From positions 992,001 through 1,056,000 of the forward strand of contig NZ_CP043732.1 in assembly GCF_014084045.1 (NCBI RefSeq): a DNA stretch of 64,000 nt, given 5' to 3'. Below the pieces are notes generated by a model, which was not told the DNA's origin, searched no databases, and was given only the letters and a program-made list of their open reading frames with translations. This DNA is from Microbacterium esteraromaticum. Its GTDB lineage: Bacteria; Actinomycetota; Actinomycetes; Actinomycetales; Microbacteriaceae. Of this stretch, positions 44,775 through 53,363 are shown one piece after another. Position 1 is the first letter of the stretch; each line of letters begins with the position of its first letter. Both the position numbers and the translations under genes were made by a program.

Positions 44775-45992
44775 TCAGCGGCCCCGGCGGTCGGAGATGC
44801 CGAAGAGCACGGCACCGACGGCGAGCATCACCGCACCCACGGTGTACGCGAGCTCGATGCCGAGGGCATCCACCAGCATGCCGCCGACTCCGGCCGCGAG
44901 CATGATCGCCGCCTGGAACCCGACGACCACGAGCCCTCCGCCGGCTTCGAGTCGATCCGGCATCCGATGGCCGACCCACGTGTTCACGATCAGCAGCCAC
45001 GAGGCGAAGAAGAAGCCCCAGACGAACGCGACGACTCCGACCGTCCACAGCGATCCGGCACCCACGATGATCATCATCACGGCGAGCGCGATCGCCACCG
45101 GCGTCGCGACGGCCAGCACCCGATATGTGCGGTCGATGCCGGCCCCGATCACGAGGTTGCCGATGAACCCGCCGACGCCGAACACCGCCAGCAGCACGAT
45201 CACCGTGCCCTCGTCGATGGCCCCGCCGTCGATCTGCACCCGCTCCAGCGCGAGGCGGATATAGGTGTATGCCAGCGCGTGGCCGAAGATCACGAGCACG
45301 TGTCCGACGACCCCGAGTCCGATGCCGGGGCGGCGCAGCGTCTCGGTCAGCACGGACAGGCGCGCCGCGTTCTCGGCCGGCACCGGCGGCAGCAGCGTGC
45401 GCAGCGCCACGGCGAGCAGTGCGGTCGCGGCCGCCGCGATGCCGAACACCCCGCGCCAGTCGAGCAGCTGACTGAGCATCACGCCCACCGGCACACCGGC
45501 GACAGTCGCAAGCGACGTGCCTGCCGAGGTGAACATCACCGCGCGCCCGAGCCGTTCCGGCCCCGCGATGCGCGCGGCGACCGTGATCGACATCGTCCAG
45601 AAGCCAGAGAGCGCCGCCCCGAGCAGCACGCGGGCGACGAGCATGAGCGCGAGCGACGGCGCGACGGCCACCACCAGGTTCGACACGGCCGCGAGCACCG
45701 CCATCCACACCAGCAGCGTGCGACGGTCGAGCCGGGGCAGCATCAGCCCGATGGTCGGCGCGACGAACAGTCCGGCGAGCGCGGTGACCGTCACCAGCTG
45801 TCCGGCCTGCCCCGGAGTGACGCGCAGTTCGGCGGCGATCTCGGTGAGCACGCCGTTCGGCAGGAACTCGGCGCTGACGAGCAGGAAGCTCATCGCCATC
45901 ATCGTCAGCAGCGCCGCATAGGGCATGCGGGCGGCACGGCTCGCCGTGGTGGGAACGGAGCCGGTCGCGGGATCGGAGGCGGTGGTCGTCAT
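44775..45992 (-). CDS. MFS exporter, DHA1 family (NepI/AraJ-like)
   Basis: This 405-residue protein has 12 helices. TM1 ends with FLLVSAEFLPNGVLTEIAAEL, the DHA1 SAEFLP pattern; motif C-like AGVPVGVMLSQLLDWRGVF follows TM5. Such proteins export sugars, nucleosides or drugs. ATG MTTTASDPATG was chosen, since the upstream extension is Pro/His-rich and noncoding-like. Confidence 0.9.
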   Translation of the reverse strand: MTTTASDPATGSVPTTASRAARMPYAALLTMMAMSFLLVSAEFLPNGVLTEIAAELRVTPGQAGQLVTVTALAGLFVAPTIGLMLPRLDRRTLLVWMAVLAAVSNLVVAVAPSLALMLVARVLLGAALSGFWTMSITVAARIAGPERLGRAVMFTSAGTSLATVAGVPVGVMLSQLLDWRGVFGIAAAATALLAVALRTLLPPVPAENAARLSVLTETLRRPGIGLGVVGHVLVIFGHALAYTYIRLALERVQIDGGAIDEGTVIVLLAVFGVGGFIGNLVIGAGIDRTYRVLAVATPVAIALAVMMIIVGAGSLWTVGVVAFVWGFFFASWLLIVNTWVGHRMPDRLEAGGGLVVVGFQAAIMLAAGVGGMLVDALGIELAYTVGAVMLAVGAVLFGISDRRGR

Positions 45993-46071
45993 GGTTCCAG
46001 CCTGGCTCGCAGGCGGATGCTCTGCCCGACCGTGCGTCCGGGGCATCCGACCATTCGTCCGGAAGCGCGGA

Positions 46072-46581
46072 TCAGCTCAGCAGCACGCCGATGGTGACGA
46101 CGGCGCCGCCGAGGAGCAGCAGCAGGAAGCCGTAGATCGCGACTGTCCATCCGCGGTAGCTTCCGGGCGTCGCTCCCGCCGGCGGCGGGACGACCGCCGG
46201 ATCGGGTGCGGGTGCCGTCTGACGAGCTCCGGATGCCGGGGTCGGCACCGACGCGAGCTTCTCGGCCACCGGGATGCGCCTGGCTGCGCGCGTGGGCGGA
46301 TCCTCCGGCGGGGCCGGCGGGATGACGGGCTCGGCAAGCGCGGATGCCGGGATCTCGGCATCCGGGATCGCCGGCTCGGGAACCTCCGCCTCGGGCACGG
46401 CCCCCTCGGGCACAACCCCCTCGGGCACAACCCCCTCGGGCACGGCCCCCTCGGGCACGACCCCCTCGGGCACGAACCCCTCGGGCACAACAGGCTCGGC
46501 GTTCGCGGGTGCGACCTGCTCGGACGCGACCGGCTCCCCCGCGCCGGGTTCGGGCTTCTCGGCATCCGTCGGGTCGCTCAT
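46072..46581 (-). CDS. Pro/Glu-rich VPEG-repeat protein with C-terminal membrane helix
   Basis: This 169-residue protein starts MSDPTDAEKPEPGAGEPV. It has about seven tandem VPEG(A/V/F) pentapeptides (about residues 30-65), a Pro/Ala-rich stretch and a single C-terminal membrane helix (WTVAIYGFLLLLLGGAVVTIG). It looks like a tail-anchored protein with an extended spacer. No family is recognised. It follows dcd by 1 nt and is probably cotranscribed. Confidence 0.65.
   Translation of the reverse strand: MSDPTDAEKPEPGAGEPVASEQVAPANAEPVVPEGFVPEGVVPEGAVPEGVVPEGVVPEGAVPEAEVPEPAIPDAEIPASALAEPVIPPAPPEDPPTRAARRIPVAEKLASVPTPASGARQTAPAPDPAVVPPPAGATPGSYRGWTVAIYGFLLLLLGGAVVTIGVLLS
46388..46493. repeat. 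15-bp minisatellite encoding VPEG repeats
   Basis: About seven copies of CCCTCGGGCACAACC-type units lie in frame in the preceding gene. The CTCGGGCAC core resembles that of the His-repeat minisatellite at 42942-43283. Confidence 0.85.
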
Positions 46582-46582
46582 G

Positions 46583-47188
46583 TCAGCCTCCGATGGCTCC
46601 GGCATCGGTCGTCCCGACATCGGTGCGGTGGAAGTTCTGGAACGAACGGGATGCCGTCGGCCCCCGCTGCCCCTGGTAGCGGTTGCCGTACGGGCCGGAG
46701 CCATAGGCGTTCTCGGCGGGCGAGGTGAGGCGGAAGAAGCAGAACTGACCGATCTTCATCCCGGGCCACAGCTTGATGGGAAGGGTCGCGACGTTCGCCA
46801 GCTCCAGCGTCACGTGCCCGCTGAAGCCGGGGTCTATGAACCCTGCGGTCGAGTGGGTGATGAGACCGAGACGACCGAGCGACGACTTGCCCTCCAGCCG
46901 GGCGGCGACGTCGTCGGGCAGGGTGACCTGCTCGAAGGTCGCACCGAGCGCGAACTCGCCCGGGTGCAGGATGAACGGCTCGTCCGGATCGACCTCGATG
47001 AGCCGGGTCAGCTCGGGCTGATCCTCGGACGGGTCGATGAACGGGTACTTGTGGTTGTCGAACAGCCGGAAGTACCGGTCGAGACGCACGTCGACACTCG
47101 ACGGCTGCACCATCTGCTCGTCGTACGGGGCGAGCCCGATGCGGCCCGATGCGAGTTCTGCCTTGATGTCGCGATCGCTGAGAAGCAC
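46583..47188 (-). CDS. dcd: dCTP deaminase (likely dUMP-forming)
   Basis: This 201-residue protein starts [12 protein letters not shown] (GTG) as in Dcd. Motifs [13 protein letters not shown] and [19 protein letters not shown] contain the nucleotide-binding and catalytic residues. Actinobacterial Dcd of this length is often bifunctional, deaminating dCTP and hydrolysing to dUMP for thymidylate synthesis. The GTG at 47188 is preferred over the longer frame ([11 protein letters not shown]). Confidence 0.94.
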   Translation of the reverse strand: MLLSDRDIKAELASGRIGLAPYDEQMVQPSSVDVRLDRYFRLFDNHKYPFIDPSEDQPELTRLIEVDPDEPFILHPGEFALGATFEQVTLPDDVAARLEGKSSLGRLGLITHSTAGFIDPGFSGHVTLELANVATLPIKLWPGMKIGQFCFFRLTSPAENAYGSGPYGNRYQGQRGPTASRSFQNFHRTDVGTTDAGAIGG

Positions 47189-47278
47189 GTCTTCAGCGTA
47201 ACGGTGCTGCTGCCGGCGCACCGATCTGTAACCGGATGCGGATGGCTGTAACCGAACAGGGTCGACGGTGTTGCCCTC

Positions 47279-47315
47279 CTGTGGCGTGGCCGTTGTCGCC
47301 GCCTCCGTAGCGTCG
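47279..47315 (+). promoter_or_regulatory. Promoter-like element shared with 48544-48580
   Basis: A 37-bp block starting CTGTGGC and ending CTCCGTAGCGTCG matches the block upstream of the Ig-like protein gene at 27 of 37 positions without gaps. It lies 56 bp before the TasA-like gene. A GGCTGTAACCGA dodecamer also occurs in both upstream regions. It is possibly an ECF- or regulator-dependent promoter. Confidence 0.5.
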
Positions 47316-47371
47316 GAATCACAAGCTCTCCCCCACCGACCACGGCCGATCGGCCCACAGAACGGAACATC

Positions 47372-47938
47372 ATGAACGACACCACCACCCCCGCCGCCGC
47401 TCCCGCGAAGTCGCGCAAGCGCCTCGTCATCGTGCCGCTCGCCGGCCTGCTCGTCGCCGCCGCAGTCGCCGTCGGCTCGGGCGCCGACTTCGTGTCGAAC
47501 TCGGTGAACACGGCCAATGCGTTCAGCACAGGCACGCTCGCGCAGCAGAACTCCAAGTCGGGCAAGGCGATCTTCAACGCAGCGAACCTCAAGCCGGGCG
47601 ACACCCTCAACGGCACCGTGACCATCACCAACTCCGGCAGCCTGCCCGCCTCGTTCACGCTCACCGAGAACGCGGTCAACGGGTTCGTCAAGGCCGACAA
47701 CCTCACGCTCACCATCACGCGCGCCGGCACCGGCACCGCGGTGTGGAGCGGCACCTTCGGCGCGCTGACCGCCGCCGGCGCGCTCGATCTCGGCACCTTC
47801 GCCGCAGGCGAAGCCCGCGACTACACGTTCAGCACCACTCTCGCGCAGAGCGCTGACAACACCGAGCAGGGCAAGTCGGCCACGGCGACCTACACCTGGG
47901 ATGCCAAGCAGGGCGCCGCCGCCACCATCGACCAGTGA
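47372..47938 (+). CDS. TasA/camelysin-like exported protein
   Basis: This 188-residue protein has a basic N-terminus, a hydrophobic signal ([23 protein letters not shown]) and then [15 protein letters not shown], the SipW-processed type of mature start. The body is a beta-sandwich ([27 protein letters not shown]) as in TasA/CalY matrix fibre subunits. The gene next to it encodes a SipW-type peptidase, supporting processing. Probably secreted and assembled at the surface. Confidence 0.82.
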   Translation: MNDTTTPAAAPAKSRKRLVIVPLAGLLVAAAVAVGSGADFVSNSVNTANAFSTGTLAQQNSKSGKAIFNAANLKPGDTLNGTVTITNSGSLPASFTLTENAVNGFVKADNLTLTITRAGTGTAVWSGTFGALTAAGALDLGTFAAGEARDYTFSTTLAQSADNTEQGKSATATYTWDAKQGAAATIDQ

Positions 47939-47990
47939 GCTGACCCCTCACCCTCAGACTGATCACCCGAGATCAGAAGAAAGGACGAGC

Positions 47991-48521
47991 ATGAGCACCG
48001 CGAGGACATCCCGTGTGATCGCACGCACCCTGGTCACGATCACCGTCCTCATCGCCACGGCGATCGCGGCGCTCATGCTCGTCCCGTCCCTGCTCGGCTT
48101 CGACCGCTACGTCATCACCGGCGGGTCGATGTCCGGCACCTTCGAGCGCGGCACCGTCGTCTACGAGAGACAGGTGCCCATCGCCGATCTCGAGGTCGGC
48201 GACATCATCACGTACGTGCCGCCGCAGGACTCCGGCATCCACGAGCCCGTGACCCACCGCATCCTGTCGATCTCAGACGATCCGGCGGTGGAGGGCGGGC
48301 GCGTCCTGCGCACCAAGGGCGACGCCAATGCGAGCGCCGACCCGTGGACGTTCACCCTGGCCTCGGCCGTTCAGCCGCGCGTGGAGGGATGGATCCCGGG
48401 CATCGGCTGGATCTTCATCGTGCTGGCGATGCCCGGCATCCGGATGCTGGCGATCGGCGTCCCCGCGGCGATCATCGCCGCGCTCTTCCTGCGCGACCTC
48501 GTCGGGGGCCTGCGCCGCTGA
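47991..48521 (+). CDS. sipW: SipW-type signal peptidase I (S26B)
   Basis: This 176-residue protein has an N-terminal anchor (TLVTITVLIATAIAALMLVPSLL), catalytic Ser S46 in TGGSMSGTF, and His H89 in EPVTHRI replacing the Lys of ordinary bacterial peptidases. A C-terminal membrane helix is present (FIVLAMPGIRMLAIGVPAAI). Ser/His ER-type peptidases of this kind mature TasA-like proteins. It sits 52 bp downstream of the TasA-like gene with an AGAAAGGACG site. Confidence 0.9.
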   Translation: MSTARTSRVIARTLVTITVLIATAIAALMLVPSLLGFDRYVITGGSMSGTFERGTVVYERQVPIADLEVGDIITYVPPQDSGIHEPVTHRILSISDDPAVEGGRVLRTKGDANASADPWTFTLASAVQPRVEGWIPGIGWIFIVLAMPGIRMLAIGVPAAIIAALFLRDLVGGLRR

Positions 48522-48543
48522 TCGTGTCGCCGCTGAGGGGCGG

Positions 48544-48580
48544 CTGTGGCACGGCTGTAACCGACCGCTCCGTAACGTCG
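48544..48580 (+). promoter_or_regulatory. Second copy of the 37-bp promoter-like element
   Basis: It starts CTGTGGC and ends CTCCGTAACGTCG, 29 bp before the chosen start codon of the Ig-like protein gene. It implies coregulation with the TasA-like gene. Confidence 0.5.
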
Positions 48581-48609
48581 AGAGCATGACAGAGGAAAGG
48601 CGGACGGCG

Positions 48610-50460
48610 ATGACCGGCACCGCGCTGCGCAGCACCGCACTCGCGGTGCTGCTGTGCGCGCTGATCGCGGTCTCGAGCCTGGGCGGGACGCAGTTCTCCA
48701 CCGCCGCCTTCACCTCGCAGTCGACGAACGCCGTCAGCACGGCGGGCGCGGCCGCCGACTGGACGCCGCCGACCGTCAGTGTCGTTGCGCCGTCAGGGCC
48801 GCTCAAGGGCGCGGCGACCGTCTCCGTAGCCGCGGCCGACGGCGAGACCGGCATCGCATCGGTCGTGCTGCAGATGCAGCCGGCCGGCGGCTCGACCTGG
48901 ACCACGCTGTGCACGCTCGCGGCCGCCCCGTACAGCTGCACCTGGCAGACGACCACGGTCGCCGACGGCGCCTATGACCTGAGGGCCATGGCCACCGACA
49001 GCGCAGGCTACTCGGCCACGTCGGGGCTCGTGCGCGTCAACGTCGCCAACGCCTTCGCCGTGATCCTCACCGACCCTGGTGAGGTGCTGCGGGGCACCGT
49101 GCCTCTGCGGGCGAGTCTGCAGAACGCGTCGCCGCTCGGTTTGCTGTACGCGGTACGACTCGAGTACTCGGCCGCCGGCGCCGCCAAGTGGACGAGCATC
49201 GGCAGCTGCGCGAACCTGCTCGGCTCCGATCAGTGCACGGTCAACTGGTCGACCACCGCGGTGTCGAGCGGCGACTACGACATCCGCGCCGTCGCGTACC
49301 CGGTGCTGAATCTGACGAACATCGTCTACTCGGTGGTGTACTCCGACATCACCGTCGACAACGTCGCACCCGTCGTGTCGATGATCGACCCCGGTGCGAC
49401 GCTCAGCGGCACGGTCACCCTCGCGGCGACCGCCAGCGACGCGCACTCCGGAGTGGCGTCGGTCGCCATCCAGTACCAGCCCGCAACGGGCGGGAGCTGG
49501 GTGACCGCGTGCACCGTGACCGCGGCACCGTACTCGTGCCGGTACAGCACGCTCGCGATGGCCAGAGGCGCATACTCCTTCCGCGCCGTGGCGACCGATG
49601 TCGCGGGCGGAACGGCGACGTCCAGCGCGATCGCCAACCGCACGGTCGACAACACGATCTCCTCGGTGTCTCTCGACGATCCTGGCAGCTACCTCTCCGG
49701 TGCCTCCACGCTCACCGCCAACGCGAACTCCACCGCCGGTGTCACCTCGGTGACCATCCAGTACGCGCCCACCGGGACGACCGACTGGAAGACCGCCTGC
49801 ACCACCTCTGCGGAAGCCTTCACCTGCGTCTGGAACACCGCGGGCGTCGCTGACGGCAGCTACGATCTGCGCGCCCTGCTCGTCGACGGATCGGGACGGA
49901 CGACCATCTCGGCATCGCTCACCTCACGTCGCGTCGACAACACGCCGGTGCGCGGACTCGACATCCAGGCCGTCAACGGCACGGGCACCCCTGGCCGCCT
50001 CGACGCCGGCGACGCCATCACGTACACCTACAGCAGGCAGATGAACCCGGCGAGCATCCTCGCGGGATTCACCGGCGCGGCGACCCCGGTCACGCTGCGT
50101 CTGCGCGACGGCGGTCTGGTCGGCACGGGCTCGGCGGGCGACACGGTCGATGTGCTCTCGTCGGCCGGCACCGGCCCGATCAGCCTCGGCACGGTCAACC
50201 TCCGCGGCGATTACATCAAGACGAACAAGACGACGCTGTACTCGGCGACCATGACCGCCACGACGGCGACCGTGAACGGCGCCTCGGTGACCACGATCAG
50301 GATCAGCGTGAACTCGCTGACCTCGGGCGGCGCGCTGCGCACGGCATCGACCGCCGGGGCCATGATCTGGACGCCGTCCGCCAACGCCACCGACCTCGCC
50401 GGGGTGCGCAGCACCACCGCGCCGATCACCGAGAGCGGCGCTCTCGACAGGGAGTTCTGA
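48610..50460 (+). CDS. Secreted Ig-like repeat protein with SipW-type signal
   Basis: This 616-residue protein has a signal region (STALAVLLCALIAVSSLG) followed by STAAFTSQSTNAVSTAG, which resembles SipW-cognate mature starts. Three to four Ig-like domains of about 95 residues follow, each with a disulfide-like CT..C pair (for example TLCTLAAAPYSCTW, TACTVTAAPYSCRY, TACTTSAEAFTCVW) and a closing DGxYDLRA strand. The C-terminal 170 residues are a different beta-rich domain (GDAITYTYSRQMNPASI). Start 48610 has GGAAAGG at good spacing; ATG 48586 in frame is an alternative. No LPxTG or membrane anchor is seen. The stop overlaps the response-regulator start. Confidence 0.8.
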   Translation: MTGTALRSTALAVLLCALIAVSSLGGTQFSTAAFTSQSTNAVSTAGAAADWTPPTVSVVAPSGPLKGAATVSVAAADGETGIASVVLQMQPAGGSTWTTLCTLAAAPYSCTWQTTTVADGAYDLRAMATDSAGYSATSGLVRVNVANAFAVILTDPGEVLRGTVPLRASLQNASPLGLLYAVRLEYSAAGAAKWTSIGSCANLLGSDQCTVNWSTTAVSSGDYDIRAVAYPVLNLTNIVYSVVYSDITVDNVAPVVSMIDPGATLSGTVTLAATASDAHSGVASVAIQYQPATGGSWVTACTVTAAPYSCRYSTLAMARGAYSFRAVATDVAGGTATSSAIANRTVDNTISSVSLDDPGSYLSGASTLTANANSTAGVTSVTIQYAPTGTTDWKTACTTSAEAFTCVWNTAGVADGSYDLRALLVDGSGRTTISASLTSRRVDNTPVRGLDIQAVNGTGTPGRLDAGDAITYTYSRQMNPASILAGFTGAATPVTLRLRDGGLVGTGSAGDTVDVLSSAGTGPISLGTVNLRGDYIKTNKTTLYSATMTATTATVNGASVTTIRISVNSLTSGGALRTASTAGAMIWTPSANATDLAGVRSTTAPITESGALDREF

Positions 50461-51233
50461 TGTCAGATTCCGGTATATCGGATGTCGACGACGTTGATAG
50501 CCTCGACCACGTGGGGCGACGAATCCTGGTCGTGGAAGACGACGACGGCATTGCGGTGCCGCTGCTGCGCACGCTCGACCGAGAGGGGTACGTCGTCGAG
50601 CGGGTGGTCGATGGCAGCTCAGCGCTCGAGCGCGCCGGCGCCGACGTCGACCTCGTGGTGCTCGATCTCGGACTCCCCGACATGGACGGCCTCGATGTGT
50701 GCCGCCGACTGCGCGAGCAGGAGTTCGCCGGCGGCATCGTCATCCTCACCGCCCGCGACGGCGAGCTCGACCGCGTCGTCGGTCTCGACGTCGGCGCCGA
50801 CGACTACATCGCCAAGCCCTTCGCACTGGCCGAGCTGCTCGCGCGCCTGCGCGCGCTGCTGCGCCGCAGCGCAGCACCTGCAGCCGCCGGGGCGCCGGAG
50901 TCAGGGCATCCGGATGCCGCCGCAGCAGCCTCCGCGCCCGCGCTCGTCGTCGACGTCGCGGCGCGGCGCGTGGTCGCCGCCGGTCGCGAGCTGGCCCTGA
51001 GCACCAAGGAGTTCGATCTGCTCGCCCAGCTCGACCGCACCCGCGGTGCCGTGGTCACGCGCGAGAGGCTGATGGACGAGGTGTGGGACGAGAACTGGTT
51101 CGGGTCGACGAAGACGCTCGACGTGACCGTCGCACGACTGCGGCAGAAGCTCGAGGAATCGGGAGCCGATGTGCGCATCACCACGCTGCGAGGGGTCGGC
51201 TTCCGGCTCGACGAGGGCGCCGCCGATGCGTGA
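50460..51233 (+). CDS. OmpR-family response regulator
   Basis: This 257-residue protein has an N-terminal extension of ~20 residues and a receiver domain (RILVVEDDDG; phospho-Asp in LVVLDLGLPDMDG; Thr in VILTARDG; Lys in IAKPF). An Ala-rich linker follows, then a winged-helix DNA-binding domain (ELALSTKEFDLLAQLDRT; RLMDEVWDENWFGSTKTLDVTVARLRQKL). The ATG overlaps the stop of the Ig-like protein gene, coupling expression to the surface operon. Confidence 0.93.
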   Translation: MSDSGISDVDDVDSLDHVGRRILVVEDDDGIAVPLLRTLDREGYVVERVVDGSSALERAGADVDLVVLDLGLPDMDGLDVCRRLREQEFAGGIVILTARDGELDRVVGLDVGADDYIAKPFALAELLARLRALLRRSAAPAAAGAPESGHPDAAAAASAPALVVDVAARRVVAAGRELALSTKEFDLLAQLDRTRGAVVTRERLMDEVWDENWFGSTKTLDVTVARLRQKLEESGADVRITTLRGVGFRLDEGAADA

Positions 51234-52446
51234 GCGGCTCATCGTCGCATTCCTCGCCCTCGCCCTGGGCATCATCGCGCTGTACGGGGTGCCGCGCATC
51301 ATCATGGTCGCCGACCTCGTGCACGCCTCCGAGAACCAGTACGCCGATCGGATGGCAGGAATGGTCGCTGCCGTCATCGACGATCGCGACGAGCCCGTCG
51401 ACGAGGCGTTCCTCGCCTCGCTGCTGACCGAGGGCGAGAGCGTGGAGTACCGCCCTGCCGACGGCGACGCCGTCCGGGCGGGCTCCACGCCCGTCGGCAA
51501 CGACATCACCCGCTCCTCCGACGTCTCCGCCGGCGGAGCCGTCGCCTTCACCCGGTCCGGCGAGGTCGTCGCCGAACGCGTGACGACGGCGATCGCCCCG
51601 GTGATCGTCATCGGCATCGGGCTGCTCGTGGTCTCGGCCGTCGTGGCCGTGCTGCTGGCGCGCTCGCTGTCGCGACCGTTCCTGCGCATCGTCGAGACGG
51701 TGCGCCAGATCGGCCGCGGCAATCTGCAGCCTTCCCCCGAACCGCTGCGCATCCCGGAGGCCAAGGCCATCGACGCCGCACTGCGCGACAGCGCGGCGAC
51801 CCTGGAGCGCAGGATCCGGCGCGAGCACGAGTTCGCCGCGAACGCGTCGCACCAGCTGCGCACCCCGATCACCGCGCTCCGGCTGGAGCTCGAAGACCTC
51901 TCGCTCTGGCCCGAGACGGCTCCCGCAGTGCGCGAGCAGCTCGATCACGCGGTGCGCGAGATCGACAGGTTGGCGGATGCCATCTCGCAGCTGCTCGAGT
52001 TCGCCCGCGGCGGGACGCCCGGCTCGGGAACGTTCGAGCCGCTGCACGATTCGCTGCGCGCCGCCGCGTCTCGGTGGAACGCCCAGGCCGGGGCGTCGGG
52101 CCGGCGCATCCGCGTCTCGGCCTCGGGCTCGGCGCTCGGGGATGCCCCTGCCGCGGCCTCGCAGATCCTCGACGTGCTGCTGCACAACGCGATCGCCCAC
52201 GGCCGCGGCGACATCACGGTGAGCGGTGAGCGGCGATCCGAGTACGTCACCGTGCAGGTCGCAGATCAGGGTCCGCGCCCGAGCGGCAATCAGATCTTCC
52301 AGCGCCGGCCCGAGCAGCGCAGCGCCACCTCGGGAGAGGGGATCGGACTGGCGCTGTCGGCGGAGCTCGCCGAGAGCCTCGGCGGTCACCTGCTGCTCGA
52401 GGGAGCCCCGACCACCACGTTCTCGCTCATCCTCCCCGCGCGCTGA
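51226..52446 (+). CDS. Sensor histidine kinase
   Basis: This 406-residue kinase has TM1 (LIVAFLALALGIIALYGV), a short extracellular sensor (about 35-120), TM2 (APVIVIGIGLLVVSAVVAVLL), HAMP, HisKA with EFAANASHQLRTPITALRLELE, and a HATPase domain (VLLHNAIAHGRGDITV; GEGIGLALSAELAESLGG). The N-box is HNA rather than the usual NNA, and the G1 region DQGPRPSG is degenerate. It overlaps the regulator gene by 8 bp; together they form a two-component system that probably senses surface status. Confidence 0.92.
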   Translation: MRERLIVAFLALALGIIALYGVPRIIMVADLVHASENQYADRMAGMVAAVIDDRDEPVDEAFLASLLTEGESVEYRPADGDAVRAGSTPVGNDITRSSDVSAGGAVAFTRSGEVVAERVTTAIAPVIVIGIGLLVVSAVVAVLLARSLSRPFLRIVETVRQIGRGNLQPSPEPLRIPEAKAIDAALRDSAATLERRIRREHEFAANASHQLRTPITALRLELEDLSLWPETAPAVREQLDHAVREIDRLADAISQLLEFARGGTPGSGTFEPLHDSLRAAASRWNAQAGASGRRIRVSASGSALGDAPAAASQILDVLLHNAIAHGRGDITVSGERRSEYVTVQVADQGPRPSGNQIFQRRPEQRSATSGEGIGLALSAELAESLGGHLLLEGAPTTTFSLILPAR

Positions 52447-52453
52447 GTGAGCT

Positions 52454-52675
52454 CCCGGGCGCGCTGCCACGTCGGAACCATCAGCCCATTCGGGTTCATC
52501 CCGGCGTGTTCGCGGTGAACACGCCGTCCCGGCACCGTATCGTCTGGCATCTCCGACGCGCTCGCCCGGGCGCGCTGCTGCGTCGGAGCCATCGGCCCAT
52601 TCGGGTTCATCCCGGCGTGTTCGCGGTGAACACGCCGTCCCGGCGCCGTGTCGTCTGGCATCTCCGACGCGCTCG
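52454..52675. repeat. Two ~111-bp tandem copies with internal hairpin
   Basis: Copies at 52454-52564 and 52565-52675 differ at a few positions. Each carries a 10-bp stem CGGCGTGTTC / GAACACGCCG (first at 52502-52511 and 52517-52526). They lie between the convergent histidine kinase and NarL-type genes and could serve as a doubled bidirectional terminator. Confidence 0.85.
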
Positions 52676-52697
52676 CCCGGCCGCGGGGCGAAGGGCG

Positions 52698-53363
52698 TCA
52701 GACCACTCCGGCCTCGTACGCCAGGATCACCAGGTGTATCCGGTCACGTGCACCGAGTTTTGCGAGCACCCGCCCGACGTGCGTCTTCACGGTCGACTCG
52801 CTGAGGAAGAACCGCTCGGCGATCTCTCCGTTCGTCAGCCCCTGCGCGATGGCGGCGAACACCTCCCGCTCGCGTTCGGTCAGCTCGGCCGTCGGATCGG
52901 CGACGGCGCCGGATGCCGGGCCGCCGGCGTCCAGCTGCCCCGAGACCCTGTCGAGCAGCGCCCTCGTGACCCGCGGCGCGAGCACTCCGTCGCCGCGGTG
53001 GACGGCGCGCACCGCCGAGAGCAGCTCGTGCCGCTCGGCATCCTTCAGCAGGAATCCGCTCGCGCCCGCCCTGATCGCCGCGAACGCGTACTCGTCGAGG
53101 TCGAAAGTGGTCAGCACGAGCACACGTGTGTCAGGGTGGCTGCGCACGATGGCATCCGTCGCCGCTATGCCGTCGATCCCCGGCATCCGCACGTCCATCA
53201 GCACCACATCGGGGCGCAGGGTCGCCGCCCGCGCGATCGCCTCCGCCCCGTCGCCTGCCTCGCCGACGACCTCGAGATCGGCCTCGGCGTCGAGCACCAT
53301 TCGGAATCCGAGGCGGATCAGCGCCTGGTCGTCGACGAGAAGAAGACGGATCGGCTCGGTCAC
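52698..53363 (-). CDS. NarL/LuxR-family response regulator
   Basis: This 221-residue protein starts VTEPIRLLLVDDQALIRLGF (GTG). It has a receiver with phospho-Asp in VVLMDVRMPGIDG, a Lys in FLLKDAE, and a LuxR HTH (LTEREREVFAAIAQGLTNGEIAERFFLSESTVKTHVGRVL). The GTG overlaps the stop of the kinase gene (GTGA, 53360-53363), which fixes the start. It is paired with the frameshifted kinase and the ABC transporter. Confidence 0.94.
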   Translation of the reverse strand: MTEPIRLLLVDDQALIRLGFRMVLDAEADLEVVGEAGDGAEAIARAATLRPDVVLMDVRMPGIDGIAATDAIVRSHPDTRVLVLTTFDLDEYAFAAIRAGASGFLLKDAERHELLSAVRAVHRGDGVLAPRVTRALLDRVSGQLDAGGPASGAVADPTAELTEREREVFAAIAQGLTNGEIAERFFLSESTVKTHVGRVLAKLGARDRIHLVILAYEAGVV

